DNA from: Odontocerum albicorne | Taxonomy: Eukaryota > Arthropoda > Insecta > Trichoptera > Odontoceridae | Assembly: GCA_949825065.1 (NCBI GenBank) | Contig: OX463852.1 | Span: forward strand, 20,424,189 to 20,488,188 | Direction of reading: 5' to 3' | Length of the DNA stretch: 64,000 nt | Shown here: positions 22,201 through 37,200 of the stretch, in pieces | How positions within the stretch are numbered: the stretch's first letter is position 1 | Layout of the letters: each line of letters begins with the position of its first letter | Notes under the pieces: generated by a model | What the model was told of the DNA's origin: nothing | The model's input: only the letters and a program-made list of their open reading frames with translations | Database searches by the model: none | Program-made: the position numbers and the translations under genes

Positions 22201-25200
22201 ACCTCTCAAAAACTTAATAAATTATGATATGCATTATACCAACTATACAAACATTTTAATAGAAATGTTAAATGATCTAATTCTTATACCAGTTCGAAAG
22301 CGAAGTTCTACAAGGAATCGAACGCGGGGCGTCAATATAGTTTTTAATAACTTTTTCTTTCGGTAAAAGATTTTGTTTTGGAAAACTTTTTATAATACTG
22401 AAAAAAATTTTGGCTGAGAAAGTGGAATGTCTTATAATTTGTGATTTTATGTAGTATAATAAATGGCATAGTTTTAAGAAATATACAAAAACTTTTTTTT
22501 AAAGGGATGAGTAAAACATAAAAGTCTGGTAAGGGCTGAGATAACTCGAGACCCTATCCCAGGATAAACCAATCGATGTAAATTTGTTTCTTAACCTTTT
22601 TGAGCCGTGACTCGGAGGTTGTGGTCTCGCGACTCAAATAAATATAATACAATAACACATACGGATAATAATTTTATATATTTCTACGAAGAACAATACA
22701 ATTATTTATACACAGAAGGCTTTAAAAGATTTAGGGAGTATTTTTTTTACAAAATCTGAGAAAACTGTAAAACTATTCTTGGTCGCCACAATTTAATAAT
22801 AATATTGTAGGTAATGCACATGAGTGGTAGAAACAAATTTGTATCATATAATAAAAGGAAATCGGGCTTTGTTGGTAGATCTGCAAAGGATGTTGTAAAA
22901 AAACAGTTCCATTAAATCCCAGAATATACTATAAATATATAATATGAAGCATATATGATAAGATACGAGAGTCGAAATTAGACACCATACATTAAGTGTT
23001 TTGTAATTGCTGCACCAGTTCATCATCTCTAGTAGACGAAGGACATCATCATCATCCAAAAATAAATATAACGGTATTCGCCGAAATTTAAATTGATTTA
23101 AACGTCACAAAAACTGTATTTTGTATATTTTTATGAAAATTCTTGTAATGTAATTTTTGTGCTATTTCTAACCTTTTTATAGCATTAATACAATGATTTA
23201 AAAGCTATATTTCAACGTAAAGAGAAAATTAAGTAGATATAAATTCATATCTATGTACTAAATTCATATCTTATTCTTTATACATATTTATATTATTGAA
23301 TATACTTAAGTGAATAAAATGTCTATTATTGATTTTTTTCAATAACAGTACTTGACTGAAATTATTCGAAAATAACAGCTTTCAACGGGTGTAGTTGCAA
23401 CAAACCAATATATCGTAGTTCGGATTTCAAGTATTTAAAAATATCTGACTTGTAATACTCGTATGTTATATTTCATGTTATTTTTAAACAACCCCAGGAG
23501 AGAAAGGGTTGTGCTTACCCATAAGGGATTTGATGCTTATTTTGACCTTCCCTTGCTCCATTTGGAAGAAACCTCTGCACAAAATTGCCCACTGGATCAT
23601 GAGGGCGCCCAAAAGTAGATTGAAACCCACAGCACTGTATCCGTAGCGCTTTAGGAAGGTCATGAGGAATCCAAAGCCGATGAAGATCATCACGTGGATA
23701 TCCTGAAACACTTAAATGCAAACATAATTAAATGCTGTATTATTTATATATCTGTCATATTCCAATATCTTTGTAGATTGAGGTATTCAATATCTTTTGT
23801 CAATTTTAATATGAGTAATAGGTTTTACCAATAAATCCCGAGAGATCCAATTCGGGGAGGGACTGAAAAATTTTAAAGAACAAAATAATTCTTGATGAAT
23901 TCAGATAATACTTTGTCTAACTCATAATAATTTCACGATTTTGACTAGATTGATTTGAATAAATAAAATGGTATTTGTCGAAATTTTAATTGATTCAAAC
24001 GTCATAAAAACTGCATTTTGTATATTTTTATGAAAATTCTTGTAATGTTTTTTTGTGCTGTTTCTACCATTTTTATAACGTCAAAATAAGAATTCAAAAG
24101 CTTTATTTCAACTATGTAAAGAGAAAATTAAGTAGAAATAAATTCATACCTATATCTTATTCTTTATACATATTTGTATTATTAAATATACGAGTACTTG
24201 AGTGAATAAAATGTCTATTGATTTTTTTTCAATAACAACACTCGACTGAAATTATTAAAAAATAACTTTAATAATTTCGATTAGATTGGGTCGCGGTTGA
24301 GTCAAATTTAACGATCCGGTGTATTGATGCTCGAACAAATTTTATTTTCAGACCTTTTTTAAATTGAAATATTTGTACAGCTTATTCCGTTATATATAAA
24401 TTCAATGATTATTTATCTAAACGCTACGTAAATCTACTCGACGAAAGACTGTAGCACATTGAAATTGCTGGTCGTCTTGAAACTTTGGATATCGTCTATT
24501 TAAACTTTGTTGTTAAAGTGCTGAAGTGCACAAGCTTGCACGCAAAAAAACATACGTGCATAAACACCATATCTATCCATATAACTGATACAGTGATTCC
24601 ACACGAAATGATAACCAATCGTCAATTTTATTGAACAAAATTATTTGACACTTCAATGTGAAAAAAACTACCCAATAACTTTAAAAAATACTCTTCATTA
24701 AATTTCAGGTAATTGTTTGAGTAACTCATACAAACAAATTATTAACTTAATCAATGCCAAGTTATTCCAATTGATATCAAATGATAAAGATGTTTCTCTA
24801 GCTTGGACTCTTCACACACTGGTATCACTGGTAATGAATGTGTCGATTCCTTAGCAAAGGAAGCATGTTCTACCGGTTGTCCTCGATCTGATTTCTCACT
24901 GCCAGTAATCGATCTTTTGAATAAAATTAAGCATGCTACTTGGTACCGATGGGAGTTGGATTGGGATAAAACTATTATAAATAAGGGCTCTAGATATAAA
25001 TCCACCCAAGAATATATCCCTTTGAAACCATGGTTTAACATTATAAGCATGAATAAGATGGAAGTATCTGTCATTTGTCGTTTGTGGAGGGCCACTGCGT
25101 GGTGGCTAGTCACCATTACAGAATGGGTATTGTGGAGAATCCCAGCTGCGAGTGTGGTTTGGATCATGAAACTATAGACTCATGAAACTATGTATTTTTT

Positions 25201-28200
25201 GGTTTTCCTTTGCGAGATAGATTTGATTTACTAAAAGCCAATATCTTTGCCGCGTTCACTGAATGTTGCGTTTCTTCTTTCTTCCATTTATAGATCTATT
25301 GTTAAATTTTTGAAGCTTAATCAGTTGAAACTTTGAATTATCTAGATTTGTCTTTTTTGTAAATTGGTTATGTTATATTGACTCATATAAATTCAAAAAG
25401 TATTTCATTTGGTGGCACAAATCATCCTAGTTTGGGTGGATTGCCTATTTGAAAAAATCATTCTGTTTCAAAATGGGGATTTACAATATAAAAATCAAAT
25501 CAATGAATACATTTTATTAATGCACCAAATGCAAAATCTGAGTTTAGAATCGCCTCGGCTATGTCGGAAATAATGGCCTCGGGTACGTCGGAAAGTGGAC
25601 GTTTTTCGCGTGCCGTACGTGGACAGAGTAAAAAATGGGTTATTTCAAGTTTTTGATTACTGTTTTTTACAAAAAAATAAAACCTAAATCAACAAACAAT
25701 AAAGTTTTTTTCTACGAGTTACTTTGAAAAGTCAAAATGGATAATAAAATCTCAAATACTCATCGAAACGTTCATTTGTATACGCTTCAGATTGTGACGT
25801 AACAACTCCCGACGTAATTTAATAGCCATATATGTTCATATAACTACATATGCTATTGAACAAACGGGCTCGCGTTGTTTGTTTATAACACGAAAGATTT
25901 TTTACGTTCTTCATCCGTGTTTTATTTTTTTTTACTGAAATGAATGCATTCGTCGGTCATCACCAAAACAATTCATTGCATAAGGCTGATCACGCGACTT
26001 CGAATGACTGTCTCTTTTGTATTTCGAATTTTCATTACCTACACATAAAATATCACACTAATATATGTGTAGGTAGTAGTAGCTTATGAAATATCACTAT
26101 GGGGTAGTTTTCTACTGTTTGGTAGGCAGTGAACGTATACCATAAGTGGTTGAACTGTTATAGAAATTCTAAATAAGTTTACATTATTCGAAATAAACAT
26201 TTCTCGTTGAATAATTTAATGTCCAATTCGTGTCTGTAAATACTTTTAATATACTTTACCTTCAATACGGTAACCGTGTATAATGGTGGTTACTTAACGT
26301 ATGGGAGGTCTTTAGGGCAAAGCCATGGGCGATATCCTCATTCCTTTAATCATGGGAATCTCAATATCATTTTTGGATTCTTTCCAATTTGAGGACATTA
26401 CCACAAGGGATTTCCATATTAAAAGCTAATCAGGCTTTAGCCCCAATAGATCTTACTTGGTATGAAAAGTTTAATAAATCCACGGAATTCAATCCCCTGC
26501 CCGTGTTATTCAATAAATTATTGAGCGAATGTTTTTTGACATATAAATTAAGAACTTATGATAACTAAAATAATAAAATGTAAAAAAAAAACTATAACGA
26601 AAAATTTACAAAGAGAACAGAGAAAATGAGTACAAAGGTAATTCACCAAAGTGTCCGTATTTTTTTTAAGGTATTAATGACGATATCAACCATCTCAAAA
26701 GAGTCTTGATAAATTATCAAGAAAAATGTGTAAAATTGAGTGAGTCTTGGACAAAATTAAATCTTTTCTGGTTACACACTGGCGGCTATTTCATTCCTTA
26801 TTTTAAATGTAAGTTCATTAAATAGTTGTAATAGAAACAATTTCTTTGACTCTTTCGTTGAGAAAGATATTTTATTATTTTTAACCTTATCTTTTTTTTG
26901 TTTTGGGAAATTTATCCTGCTAATAGTGCTTTGCGATCTTTGTATGGTTGGGTTGATGGATACAGGATTTTATTTTTCATGAAATTTAGATGTTAATGTC
27001 GTAATCAGAAATCAATTTTGAAAAAAAAAACATGGTTATGCAACATGGAGAAGGGAACAGTTAGTCATTTTAACAAGGACATGTTGCTCGAGGAGGAGTG
27101 TTTCAAACTGTTGAAAATACTTGGTCGTTTTTCCATCTCCATATCACACCCGCACATCGGCCTATCATCGTCCTTTGATTCTACGCCAAATGCGAAGCGA
27201 TCGAAAAATGACCTAGTCGCATTCGGGAGATGAGAGATGTATTACATATATCTATCTCTTGTAAACCTTTTTATGATGCACTTAGGTTTATATGTGATGA
27301 CCAGTTGAATTCAAGCTAAATATGATCCCTTAACTTTGTTGTCAAAAGATGTTCCCATTTATTTATTTATTTAATTAACGACACAACAGTGTCTTTATAT
27401 ACAAATGAACATGTGACAGGTTATACAAGTACTTAAAATTATTGACAAATAATACAAAACTTTATCTTAAACTAACATGAAGATACAAAAAGCAGTAGTA
27501 ATAATAAATTACAGTCATCGTTTAAAAATTATTTAATAATCTTTGAGAATTTTGTGGGAATTTTATGGATATATATTGAGATATAGAAAACAAATGGCCT
27601 CATTAGTAGAACGAAATGCAAGTTGCTTTGCAGAATTAAAAGCTTCATACATGTTGATGCAGGGTTACTCAACTCCAGAGGCAAAGTATTGTCTTTAATG
27701 TTTGGTTTATATTACGTTATTTATATTAGTAAAGGAGAGCACAAAGTTAGTAGCTATTTCTAAATATTGTTGTAAATTGTTCGATTTCGATCACGTAGAA
27801 AAAATTCAATAACGTAATCGGTCATTTTAAAGGGTTTTGGTGATATTTCTGAAGTTGTTTCCAGCTAAGCAAGATAATCAGCTTTTCCACATCCCTCAAT
27901 CCCAAGATGAACAGGGATCAAGGTTAGAATTATATCAAAATTGTTAAGCTTGTCTTAGTACTAACAATATTTTTGACTGAATATTAATGCTTTCTGTAAC
28001 TGTGCTTCTAGTATATTATATTTTCTGTATTCAATGAACTTAATCAACTTTCTTATTGTACAAATTAGGGAAACCTGTAATATACAAATTAGGGAAACCT
28101 TTAATATACAAATTATTGTTTTAATAAATGAAATGAAGTTTAACACTGCTCACTTGCTGGGAACATCCCAATTTGGGTGAATCGCCATTTAAAAAAATAA

Positions 28201-31200
28201 TCATTACAGGTGTTTTGTGATTTACTTTAAAATTAAAATGGCATAGTGATTCATGCAATAAACCATAATAAAATTATACTGTAATTAAAATTTGTTATGT
28301 ATACGAGTCTTTTAGTTCCAAATATTAGTGTGCTCTGTTTAAGGTTGGCGGCAGTGGTCTTACGGTTACCATTAATACAAAGTAAGCAGGCGCCCAGGTT
28401 CGATTCCGGCGGATTCACTTCCAGACTGGTTTTACTCTTTGATCATTCTATATTAGAATTAACGTTTTTCTGTAGCTTATATGCGGTTTACTATAAATTC
28501 TTGAAGTGTTATTAAGGAACACTAATTAACGGTTATAAAATCAGCCTAACGAAAGGCTGCTGTAGATTACCATAAATCTACAGATCGTCTTAGAAGTTAA
28601 CCTCCTAAGCATCGGAACTTTCCGTTTGATTGTTCAAGAATATATCCTTGCTGAATTGCAATAGCATGTACTCAATAGACCAGTAGACGCGCAAGCGTCT
28701 TCCATCTACAGTATGGCTAACAATCATACTCGATCACGAGGGATAAATACATAATATTTGATGTTACTCGAGTATGTTTGATGAACATTGAGCTTACCAT
28801 TTAAGTTGGCGCGATTGTGTTGCAAATCACTAGATCTCTGGTTTCCAAACTCGTAACTGACAAATGCCACATAAAATATCAAAAGGCTGAATTGCATAAA
28901 TCCACAACACAGAGACATCTTTATTCGGTGTAGTTTGTTAATTATGTCGATGCTGTATTTTCTGATGGAGGCGTTGGCTTCGGAATACTTTTTGGCAAAG
29001 TGACCGTTTGCATTATTTCCTGAACTCTTTTGAATAGTTTTAACGGGAGACATTTTAATTTATACATAAACTATCCTTTCTAAATAATTCAAAGGAAAAA
29101 ATAGTCACAAACATGTGTATTGTGTACATACTGAAATAAGCCGAATAAATGCGATATAAATGTTTGTGCAGAGAACCAAAATAGAAGGATAATGTATGAC
29201 TGAGTACGGAATGATGTTATTAAGAATGTACGTGCCTTTAATGATGCTGAGAATTCGTTTGAATGAAGAACGAACAATATTTCAGAAGTTTAATATAACG
29301 ATATGACTGTTCTCAATAAGTTTCCAGCGTATCCAGGTGTGAATCAGATAACTTGATGATCATAGGAAGTGTGCCATGAAGAAGAGGCAGAGGCAAGACG
29401 CTAGTAAAATGAAGTGATTAGTTAAAGAAACTTACTGGATGAAGTCAGTACATTACCATTCAAACGTTAAGTGACCGAAAGGAGAGATGTGTCGTTACAA
29501 TAACCTACACCACCAACATTTAATAGATCACGACCCTCAGAAATGAAGAACGGTGGAGATGATGTAAATTCAAGACTTATGTATTAAGTTGGATTAAGAA
29601 GAACACATCAAGATTTTTTGGGCATGTAAAACGTATGAACTAATAAATACTAAGAAAATAAACATACATTGCAAATGTGAGGAAAAAACATGTTAGAGAA
29701 AGACCTAGGAAAGAATGACTGAATTAAGAAAATGCAAAATGCTGAAGAAATTGTAGGAGCTACATATACGAGTATGTAGATAATTTTTGTCTCGAAAATA
29801 AAGTCTGGCGTTCATTCCTCTCCGTTTACCTCGACAAGGAAACAACGTGATAGGCTATATGTACACAGATTCTGATAACTTAGTAGTTTTACACCTAACA
29901 AGAAAGCTACTGCTATTTGCGGATGTTTTGAAATTTTAATAAAGATAAATTACCCCATAAGAAAAGAAAGCAAATAGAAAATCTATTAGACTTGTGTTCG
30001 CGAATAATGACACATCGAATCGAAGATAGCGTAGAAACAATTAAAACAAAGTATAGATTGTGAAGGTTGGAGGTGAGGTCCCTCGGGATCATAGCAAGAA
30101 AGATATTTAAGAATATGATCTGACATTCTCGCATCCTTGAATTTTATCAGGGAGATGACATTGTCAGATGCAGAAAACAGACAATATAATGGCGTGTAGA
30201 CAGGGTGGAAAGCTCTAGAATTACGCACATTGTTAAGAACCGCAATTTAATTAGCAGCCGACCTACAGGAGGAACATCTAAGAGATGGAAGGATATCTGG
30301 AAATCCATTAACCAGGGGAGAGCAAAATGACAAGAAACATACCCCAACGAAATAAAGGGGAAGAAGAAAAAAACATGTAATTAGGTCTTTTCATTTCTAT
30401 TTTATTTTTTAATAAAAAAAAATGGTATTTAAGTTTTTGGCATTTTTATGTATGTAGGTTATTGATAAGAATCGTAAAGGTGGAGTAAATTGGTATCAAT
30501 TAAGGATAATGGAAAACGATGGAAGAATTAGTCTACAGAAGTATTATTCGTATTTTTTATGTGCTTGGTATATTGTGTTAACTCTCAGAATTTTGCAATG
30601 TATGCAAAAAGTGTGAAAAAAATCACTATAAATTATCACGATGAAATTTAGAAAATTCTGATTAATTATAAGACAAATTAATTAACGAAACATTGATAAG
30701 TTAAGTAATCTGTTATCCATTCAGAAAGTATACCATATTATATAATTATTAATATGAAGATTTCATAATAAACTTCAACGAAAATATTTCTTATTAATGC
30801 ATTTTTGACGACGACAAATTCAATATGTATACGTAACATTACGCCATTTCCCTTTTGGGGTAAGTAGAGATAACAGAGAGCTAGATTCTTCTCTCTCTAG
30901 GCAGGTATCATTCTATGTCGACTTTCTACGTTTCCTTATTTCAAAACATCATTCGTTGATCCAACCACAATTTCCTTGATCTTGCTCTTCCATGCCTTAA
31001 CCTCTCACATGCTTCCTTGGTCTTGCTCTTCCATAACTTTCACTCTCATATGCTTCCTCGGTCTTGCTCTTCCATGCCTTCCACTCTCATATGCTTCCTT
31101 GGTCTTGCTCTTCCATGCCTTTCACTCTCATATGCTTCCTTGGTCTTGCTCTTTCATGCCTTCCACTCTCATATGCTTCCTTGGTCTTGCTCTTCCACGC

Positions 31201-34200
31201 TTTCCATTCTCATATGCATTGTATATTTGTCATGTTAGACTGACTTTCTTCCTTCATTCGTTCCACATGCCTGAACCATCTAAGAGTGATATTCTTGATT
31301 TTATTCAACAGCCTTAAGTTCACATTCCTCCCTTATTACGAGTACTTTATTTCGAATTATGTCATACATAGTTACCCCGTGTATTCTTTTCCCTTCACGC
31401 ATTACTACACCATTTATACGGCTCCTATCAGTCTTGTTTTAAGTCCACGTTTCACTATCACACATCAAGGTTGTTGTGGACTGTCAACACCAAAATACTG
31501 TTGTGGACTGTCAACTTTGCAGATGTTGATACTTTGGATTGTATTTTAGTGCCCCATTGACTTTGTTTTCTATCGTTACACGCCGTTCGATATCACTCTT
31601 AACTCTTCCACCATCTGAGAAAACACTATCCAAATAGTAGAATTCCTCAACTTCCTCCAATCTTTTATTGTTCATCCATATATCGCATTTGCTTTATTTT
31701 TCGCACTTTTCCTATATAATAGGTATAATTTTACGTAAAATTTAGCTAAAAATATTTTATTTGAAAAATATAGTAAGAAACTTAAAAAGATTCAGTATTA
31801 AGTGAATTGGCCAGTTAAGTCACAAATATTAGAAGTTAGATAGAAGCAACTCTTAATCTTCAGTGGAACCAAACCAGAAATAACGCGAAGCCGTACTGGA
31901 GATTTTCAACGGTGACACAAAAGGGGGACTTCTTTTTTAATAATCTTATTTCTTTTTCTCAAACAAAGGAAGCGGATATCCCGGATACAGGGTGTCCTGG
32001 GAGTTTCCGAGCAAAGATTGTCTCTTGTTAAAATTATTCGCTTCACTACACGTAGGTCTTACAATTCGTGGGGAGATAATAATTCCTTGCATTGAGGATT
32101 CGTGGGTTTTGTTAGAGATACAAGAACCCAAGATATTTTTTTTAATAAATAACATTTCCTCATTTGGACTCAAATCTGCCACATGTTGAAACACGAAAGC
32201 GTTAGCGTAAAATAAATAAATAATTTTAAATTCTGAAGGGGAGTGGATGCATTTCATCCGACTATATATGTATTTCTCTCGCCATGATCAGATTTTTTAA
32301 CATTTCTGTTTAATTTTGCGATTTCGGCGTACGCTTGTCCTAATCTTATTGGATGGTGCTCCAATCAAAATTTAATATAGATTGTGTAATAAGAAGTTGT
32401 TGGGTATGATTTTGATGTGGTTGATGGAGGCTATGATACGGTTGCAATTGTATTGAATTGCATTATGTACAGTACAACCTGGCGGGCTTATTGTCACGTG
32501 GCAATATCTTCCAACCAACCAGAAATACGTTAAAGAGGTCTTAAGTGAAAACTAGACTGGAATATATTAAAAAAAAGTTCCATCGGGAATCGAGATTCTG
32601 TCTTCACTTCTTCCACATCCATATTTCTGTTCATACAATTCCTCCTGTTTCAATTACTTCTTACCTTTCTTCTTTTTAAAATTCATTCTCGGTTGTTTCT
32701 ATGAAGACTCCCACTCATGGTTGCACTGTAAATATGTTAAGTCAGCCTTTCGTCAGTCAATTTTTCAACATGTCCAAATCATCTTCATGTGCTCGTTTTC
32801 ATTCTAAATAATTACATATATTATTCTGTCACACCACATATTAATGTTTCTTCAGAGTTTTTAATTCATTTCCATGTTTCACTCCCATTTACGAAAAACA
32901 CCTTTTTTTTTAATTTACAAAATTGACGCTCGTTTCTCAACTATCAATCACACTTGGAAATGTTTCCTCGAACAGTTCAGATTTTAGGAAGAAAAATTTG
33001 TTTCATCAAAGGGAAATTGGATCCGAAATACATCATATTTTATCGGAAAAAACTTATTTAACTCTGTCTCTCAGAAACGTTGTTTTGGAAAGCGTTGTGT
33101 AAGAAAAGGATAAGTTTTTTTATATTGATACAGAATAATATAAAAGCTTCCGCCCTGAATTGATATCCATCACGCAAAACTTTCAACAACTAAAGAAATC
33201 GTTACAGAATTTGTATGCAAATAGTTTTAGTAGAATTTCGAACAAAATATATAAAAAAAATCATCGATATGCAATAAATTTTATTAAAGTTCTTTGTTTA
33301 ACGGAAAAAAGTAGAGATTTTTATGAGTTTGTTTTTTACTTAGTGGTATTACTCGTAGTTATAGAACGAGATTTTTAGATACTTTTAAAAATATTTCGTT
33401 AATTCACTGAAGTATCGGCCAAATACTATATATCGGCTAGTTTGATTAAAGTTCATTAATAAATCACATCGTATTCCAAAATAATGAATAACCATCATAT
33501 ACAGAATAAACTATATTACATTATCTACAAAATAAACTACTCGTATATTACCTCAATTCCGGACGAAAATAAATAATTACTATATTTGAAAACGCCGTCA
33601 AAGAATTTATTTCATCAATCATAAAAAAGAAAATCTCCCAAATTACGAGTACATTACTTTTTCATTTAAAATTATATTCCTTACTTGGGGTTTCTATTGT
33701 GAGGTGATAATCTATATTATCTTACTGACGAGGTTGTTAATATGCTATAAATCGAAAAAAAAAACATCTTCTCGAGGTGTCGTCTCTTATCGGAGGTTGG
33801 CCACCATCACGACAATCATTACCAAAGTTTCTAAGTTCACTGCTAAACTCCTAAGTTCATCCTAACCTAAGTTCCTAAATTCACTACAGCACGGAACAAC
33901 TCAGACGAATTATACACACATCATTCCCACATGATTTCCTCAAAGACGACCTACGTAGCCTGGTGGTAAGACGCCTGTCTGCCGATCCGGAGGTTGCGGG
34001 TTCGATTCCCGTTGGAACCCAGATTTTTTAAAATAGGATTCCAGTCTGGTTTTCACTTAGGACATATTAAAACATCTTTCTGGTTGGACGGAAGAGATTG
34101 CCATACTGCAATAAACTTGCCAGGCTAAAAAAAAAAGATCTTGCGTTAAGAGATGCCAAGTTTTCCATTGCCTCGTTTGCCATTTATTTTTCCTTAGATG

Positions 34201-37200
34201 ATGGTTATGTTACGAGTGCCTTTTATTATGTGACCGAAACACCGCAATTCGAAGAAGCAGTTTCATTATTATCGATCCTTATTCATAGGCGCAAGCACTT
34301 CCAGGCTTGTAATAAGATTTGTTCAGCGAATGCTGAGGAAAGATCTGCCAATCCACATCTCAATCCTACGTGATGTCCTGGTTCAGTGTCTAACTACTCC
34401 ATTCCATAAAGGAGAGTAGAGAAGATATAGCAGCGAACTATAAGTATTCTCGATTCCAAGCTCAGTCCTCGGCTTGTAAAAACATGCTTCATTTTTAACA
34501 AAACACTTCCCGCTTTCTCCATCCTCAGTTTTATTTCTCCCGTTTTTATTTCGATTACTTAAATTTACAGGTAATCTTAAAAAAAGTTAGTATTTCAAAT
34601 AGCTTCAATTGAGACTATATAGGTAGCGCTTTGCATGACGATATTTAATGAAAATATTTCAATACTTTACAAGAGATCTCTTTGTTAGGCTAGTTAAATT
34701 CTATCGTTGCAACACGTCTTTCTACTTCCTGTTCCGAGGCTCCCTTGCTCAGTTTTTTGAAAGAAATATATTTAGGTCTAACTAGTGTCGTGTATCATTT
34801 TAATCTGAGTTAGTGTTTTACATTTTTCAGTAGTTCATTTATGTATTATCTTGCCTTTAGGATTTTATTTATTTATTCCCAATATATTATTTATCTTAAA
34901 TAATTCTGAATTTATTGTTTTGTATAATATTTGCAACATATCATATATAATATTGTATTTCTATTTTATTCAAAATCGCGATTTTTCTCCATAAAATGGT
35001 TTGTACGTTCTTGAAAATTGTAATAGGATTGAAGTTGCTTTATCAGTTGATAAAAATTGGTCTTGTAATAAACTGAGATTATTTCTCTTCAAGAGTCCCG
35101 GAATAGAAGATGGAAACACGTAACGCGGAGATAAATTGTGATTAATGGAATAACAAAGCAATTTCGGGCTAAGTATAATATTTTAATATAAAGGTATACA
35201 AAGTAACAGCCGACACCTATGATAAATCTATTTCACATTGTTAATTTTTACTTTATACTACGCCGCCTCACAATCTGAGCTAATTATATTTAACCTATAA
35301 AAATAACGTTACTTCCAATGATTTAAGTTTAAACTGATAATTGTTTTTACTGCACATAATATATTTTAGAAATTTTCATTTTTTGTCGACCCTCTTTGAA
35401 GTGTTGAATTATCTCAACTGACCTCAGTATCTGCGTGAAAAAGCAATTTTATATCTAAGCATGGATATGCTTCTGATCTGACGGTAGAATTATTTGTACA
35501 CCAATGCTTCACACACCATTCTTCATATAATCTTTTGCGGTTCATTCGACTGGATTTTTTTTTAACTATCTTCCCAACTGAATCAGATGTGTTTAATTTT
35601 TATCGCTATCAAGGAAAAATTAAAGAAGCATTAATTATATCAAAATATTCTTCGTCCTTTACTCTCAGACGATTCCCATGCTGAAACCGTATATTTCTTG
35701 AAATTTCCGTTTAATTAAAATGATTGTTACTTTTTCTACACTTTTATTTTCATTCTTATTATTATTTTATTTTCATTATTTTACAATATTATTTTTATTA
35801 TTATCTTATTTAATTTTTTTAAATTTTTCAAACACAAGCTGGTCGATTGAAATAAGTTGCTTAAAGCAATAAATTGGTTAAAAGTGTTAAATAAAGAAAT
35901 ATATTGGTAATAATCGCCAAAGTAAACTAGTTTCTTAATACACTGTTTCATATATTTAAATGTCAGGAGTTAAGATACAAAAGTCAAATTTCGAGTGGTT
36001 CTTTTGTATGATTTAGAAATTAACATTACAATAAGATTGTCACGATACCTCACTGACACCTGACCCACCGGAAAGTGAAACATAACATTTACAATAGTAA
36101 TGAGACCTGTTCAAAGTTATTTTCATTTTGAACGATATTTGGATGTTGAAAATCGAGGACGTATCAACAGAAAAACGTTTAAAACATTTATTATTAGTCA
36201 ACGTCATTGGACTAAAGCAGCGATTCATCAGGGGCCAAACCGCCCTTCTGGGAAGCGATTTAAATTTTTTTAGCTATCTTTGTGGTGTAAAAATTTTTTG
36301 AGGGGGGGGGGGCATTAAGACTTTTTACGAGTCATTGCGATGTTTATTAAATATTTTTCAAATAAAAAAATCGAAGCTCGCTTATTTTATAACTTTTTTT
36401 TATTCATAGCTTTCTGTCTTCGAAGCTTCAGCGCGGTAAGTTAGATATTTATTTGGTAAGACGTCTGTCTTTCAATCCGAAGGTTGCGGGTTTGATTAAC
36501 GTAGGAACCCATATTTAAAACAAAATTCTAGTCTGGGTTTCACTTGAAGTCTTTTTAACATATTTTTGGTTGGTTGCAAAAGATTGCGACATGGTAATAA
36601 TCCCTCCAGGTGGACTGTATAGAACGGAAGAGTAATAACAATAATAGTAATACTTACAAAAAATAGAAATCTGTTGGAAATGGAGAAATGTAGAGATTCG
36701 AGACTTTTTATTACAAAATTGAAACCAACTCTATATTATTTTTATAAGAACTCATGAAAATTCAAATAATTCTAAGTTTAATGTATCTTCAAGATTTATA
36801 AATCAAACTATTTTAGTTAGATATTGTTTGAAGCTAGCACAATTTATCATTTTTCACAAATTAAATATATCAAAATGTTTGTATAATTGAATAAGTTTTT
36901 TACGAGTACCTTCTATGGTACACGTTGCAAGAACTAGAATATCCAATGTTTAATTAGGAGGGTTTTAATTCATCTTAAGAAGCTACAAGAGGGCATTGGT
37001 CCGAAGATTGGTAAACTCTTGTATAAGGTTAGCAATAAGTTATTTCTCCTCATCCTTTATTGGATCTAGAAACGACTCGGGTTCCCTCAAAATGCGAGTT
37101 TCGTCAAAATGTTTTGGACAGGGGAAAAGTGTAAATGATGAAAGCATAGCTAAGTGAATATACAAGTAAAATATATAAGTAAAATCATCACGGAAATCAA

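Noticed and set aside
24803..25177. Host gene of 124 codons
   Set aside because: [15 protein letters not shown] is the RNase H signature of LINEs. The frame change upstream marks a dead element.
30976..31317. Repetitive Leu/Pro/Ser protein of 113 codons
   Set aside because: Produced by the 41-bp minisatellite inside a retrotransposon 3' region. It runs against the element's own strand.
33946..34020. tRNA gene
   Set aside because: A and B boxes are present here and at 63488, 57225 and elsewhere, but acceptor stems do not pair and each head continues into a SINE body.
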